64,000 nt of DNA from an uncultured Armatimonadota bacterium (GTDB lineage: Bacteria; Armatimonadota; Fimbriimonadia; Fimbriimonadales; Fimbriimonadaceae). The translations under genes were made by a program, and so were the position numbers. Under the pieces are notes generated by a model. It searched no databases, was not told the origin of the DNA, and was given only the letters and a program-made list of their open reading frames with translations. Every line of letters starts with the position of its first letter. The first letter of the stretch is position 1. The DNA lies in assembly GCA_903833215.1 (NCBI GenBank), contig CAILEM010000029.1, forward strand, positions 1-64,000, written 5' to 3'. Of this stretch, positions 63,718 to 64,000 are shown one piece after another.

Positions 63718-64000
63718 GTGCTTCTGAATTCAATTTCATTCCTACCTTTGCTGTATTGCCTTGCCTTTGGGGCAGGCGGAGGGTCGGCGGTTCAGCAGAA
63801 AACCGAATGCGGCGAGCGGATCGAGCGCTCGCTCGTCTCCGCGACAGCCCATCATAAGCGTCTCGTGGTTAAATTCGGCGCATCTTGGTGCGCGGGTTGC
63901 CATGAACTCGAAAGGTTTTTGTTATCGAAGCCCTTTCAAGACTCCATGGGCCGGTACTACGATGTTCTCTGCATCGACTATGGAGAAGACATCATTCAAA
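63718..64000 (+). CDS. Thioredoxin-fold protein, truncated by window end
   Basis: An open frame not in the ORF track runs from a GTG at 63718 (TTG at 63712 is the alternative) off the end of the window. The signal peptide is ISFLPLLYCLAFGAGG. It then reads LVVKFGASWCAGCHELERFL, with the CxxC of a DsbD/thioredoxin-like domain (WCAGC), and continues into YDVLCIDYGEDI. It is probably a periplasmic thiol-disulfide protein. The C-terminal part is missing because of the window edge. Confidence 0.82.
   Translation, partial: MLLNSISFLPLLYCLAFGAGGGSAVQQKTECGERIERSLVSATAHHKRLVVKFGASWCAGCHELERFLLSKPFQDSMGRYYDVLCIDYGEDIIQ

Overview
The window reads as ordinary chromosome of a free-living, environmental, heterotrophic bacterium with mid-range GC and dense signalling and carbohydrate-use gene content. 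I see no ribosomal, tRNA or other taxonomic anchor gene. The mix suggests a non-proteobacterial environmental phylum, with Armatimonadota (Fimbriimonas-like) my best guess and Planctomycetota or Acidobacteriota as alternatives. The mix is: multi-PAS hybrid histidine kinases, Hanks-type Ser/Thr kinases with PP2C and FHA partners, CsrA, YVTN and BNR propellers, many secreted glycoside hydrolases and frequent TTG/GTG starts. This is inference from gene content only. No transposase, integrase, phage structural gene, tRNA, rRNA or CRISPR array is visible.

Layout. 0-11 kb is a two-component island: a REC-kinase-REC hybrid and a BvgS-like kinase on the minus strand, then on the plus strand a PAS kinase with a decayed ATPase, a GAF/PAS hybrid kinase and a REC-HD-GYP c-di-GMP phosphodiesterase, followed by a convergent tandem universal stress protein. 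12.2-13.2 kb holds a VapBC-like toxin-antitoxin pair. 13.2-24.9 kb is a long minus-strand run: flavin-dependent halogenase-like enzyme, polysaccharide deacetylase, alpha/beta hydrolase, a Ser/Thr kinase / PP2C phosphatase / FHA / FHA-J-like cassette, a coupled secreted unknown plus PHB-depolymerase-type esterase, and a YVTN propeller. 25-28 kb has a GH51-like hydrolase, a small membrane protein and a DUF2461 protein. 28.2-33.4 kb is one giant secreted gene with BNR/Asp-box repeats followed by nine about 94-residue Ig-like repeats.

33.7-39.5 kb contains a small protein with a GERKT/EW module, a LacI regulator with a likely operator, a second membrane Ser/Thr kinase and a divergent lipoprotein ending in an FGE-sulfatase-like domain. 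39.6-43.3 kb is a secreted GH2 beta-galactosidase. 43.6-48.8 kb carries a VanX-like dipeptidase, a SUKH protein, a GT-C glycosyltransferase, YceI, CsrA and an orphan AbrB-type antitoxin. 48.8-51.6 kb is a BarA-like hybrid kinase. 51.9-57.9 kb has secreted and membrane proteins, a beta-helix/CBM6 protein, a GH43 enzyme and a DAACS symporter. 58.2-64 kb has a Fic protein, two exported unknowns, a VapB antitoxin with an amber-interrupted VapC, a small secreted protein and the start of a thioredoxin-fold protein that runs off the window.

How it fits together: environmental sensing through several phosphorelays seems to feed c-di-GMP turnover and post-transcriptional control by CsrA. A separate Ser/Thr phosphorylation layer (two receptor kinases, one phosphatase, two FHA readers) probably controls envelope functions. 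Secreted GH51-, GH2- and GH43-type enzymes, a CBM6/beta-helix protein and LacI control point to growth on plant or microbial polysaccharides. The most unusual items are the J-like/FHA fusion lacking HPD, the ATPase-dead kinase translationally coupled to an intact paralogue, the receiver domain without any active-site residue, a family of intergenic inverted repeats, and the decayed VapC.
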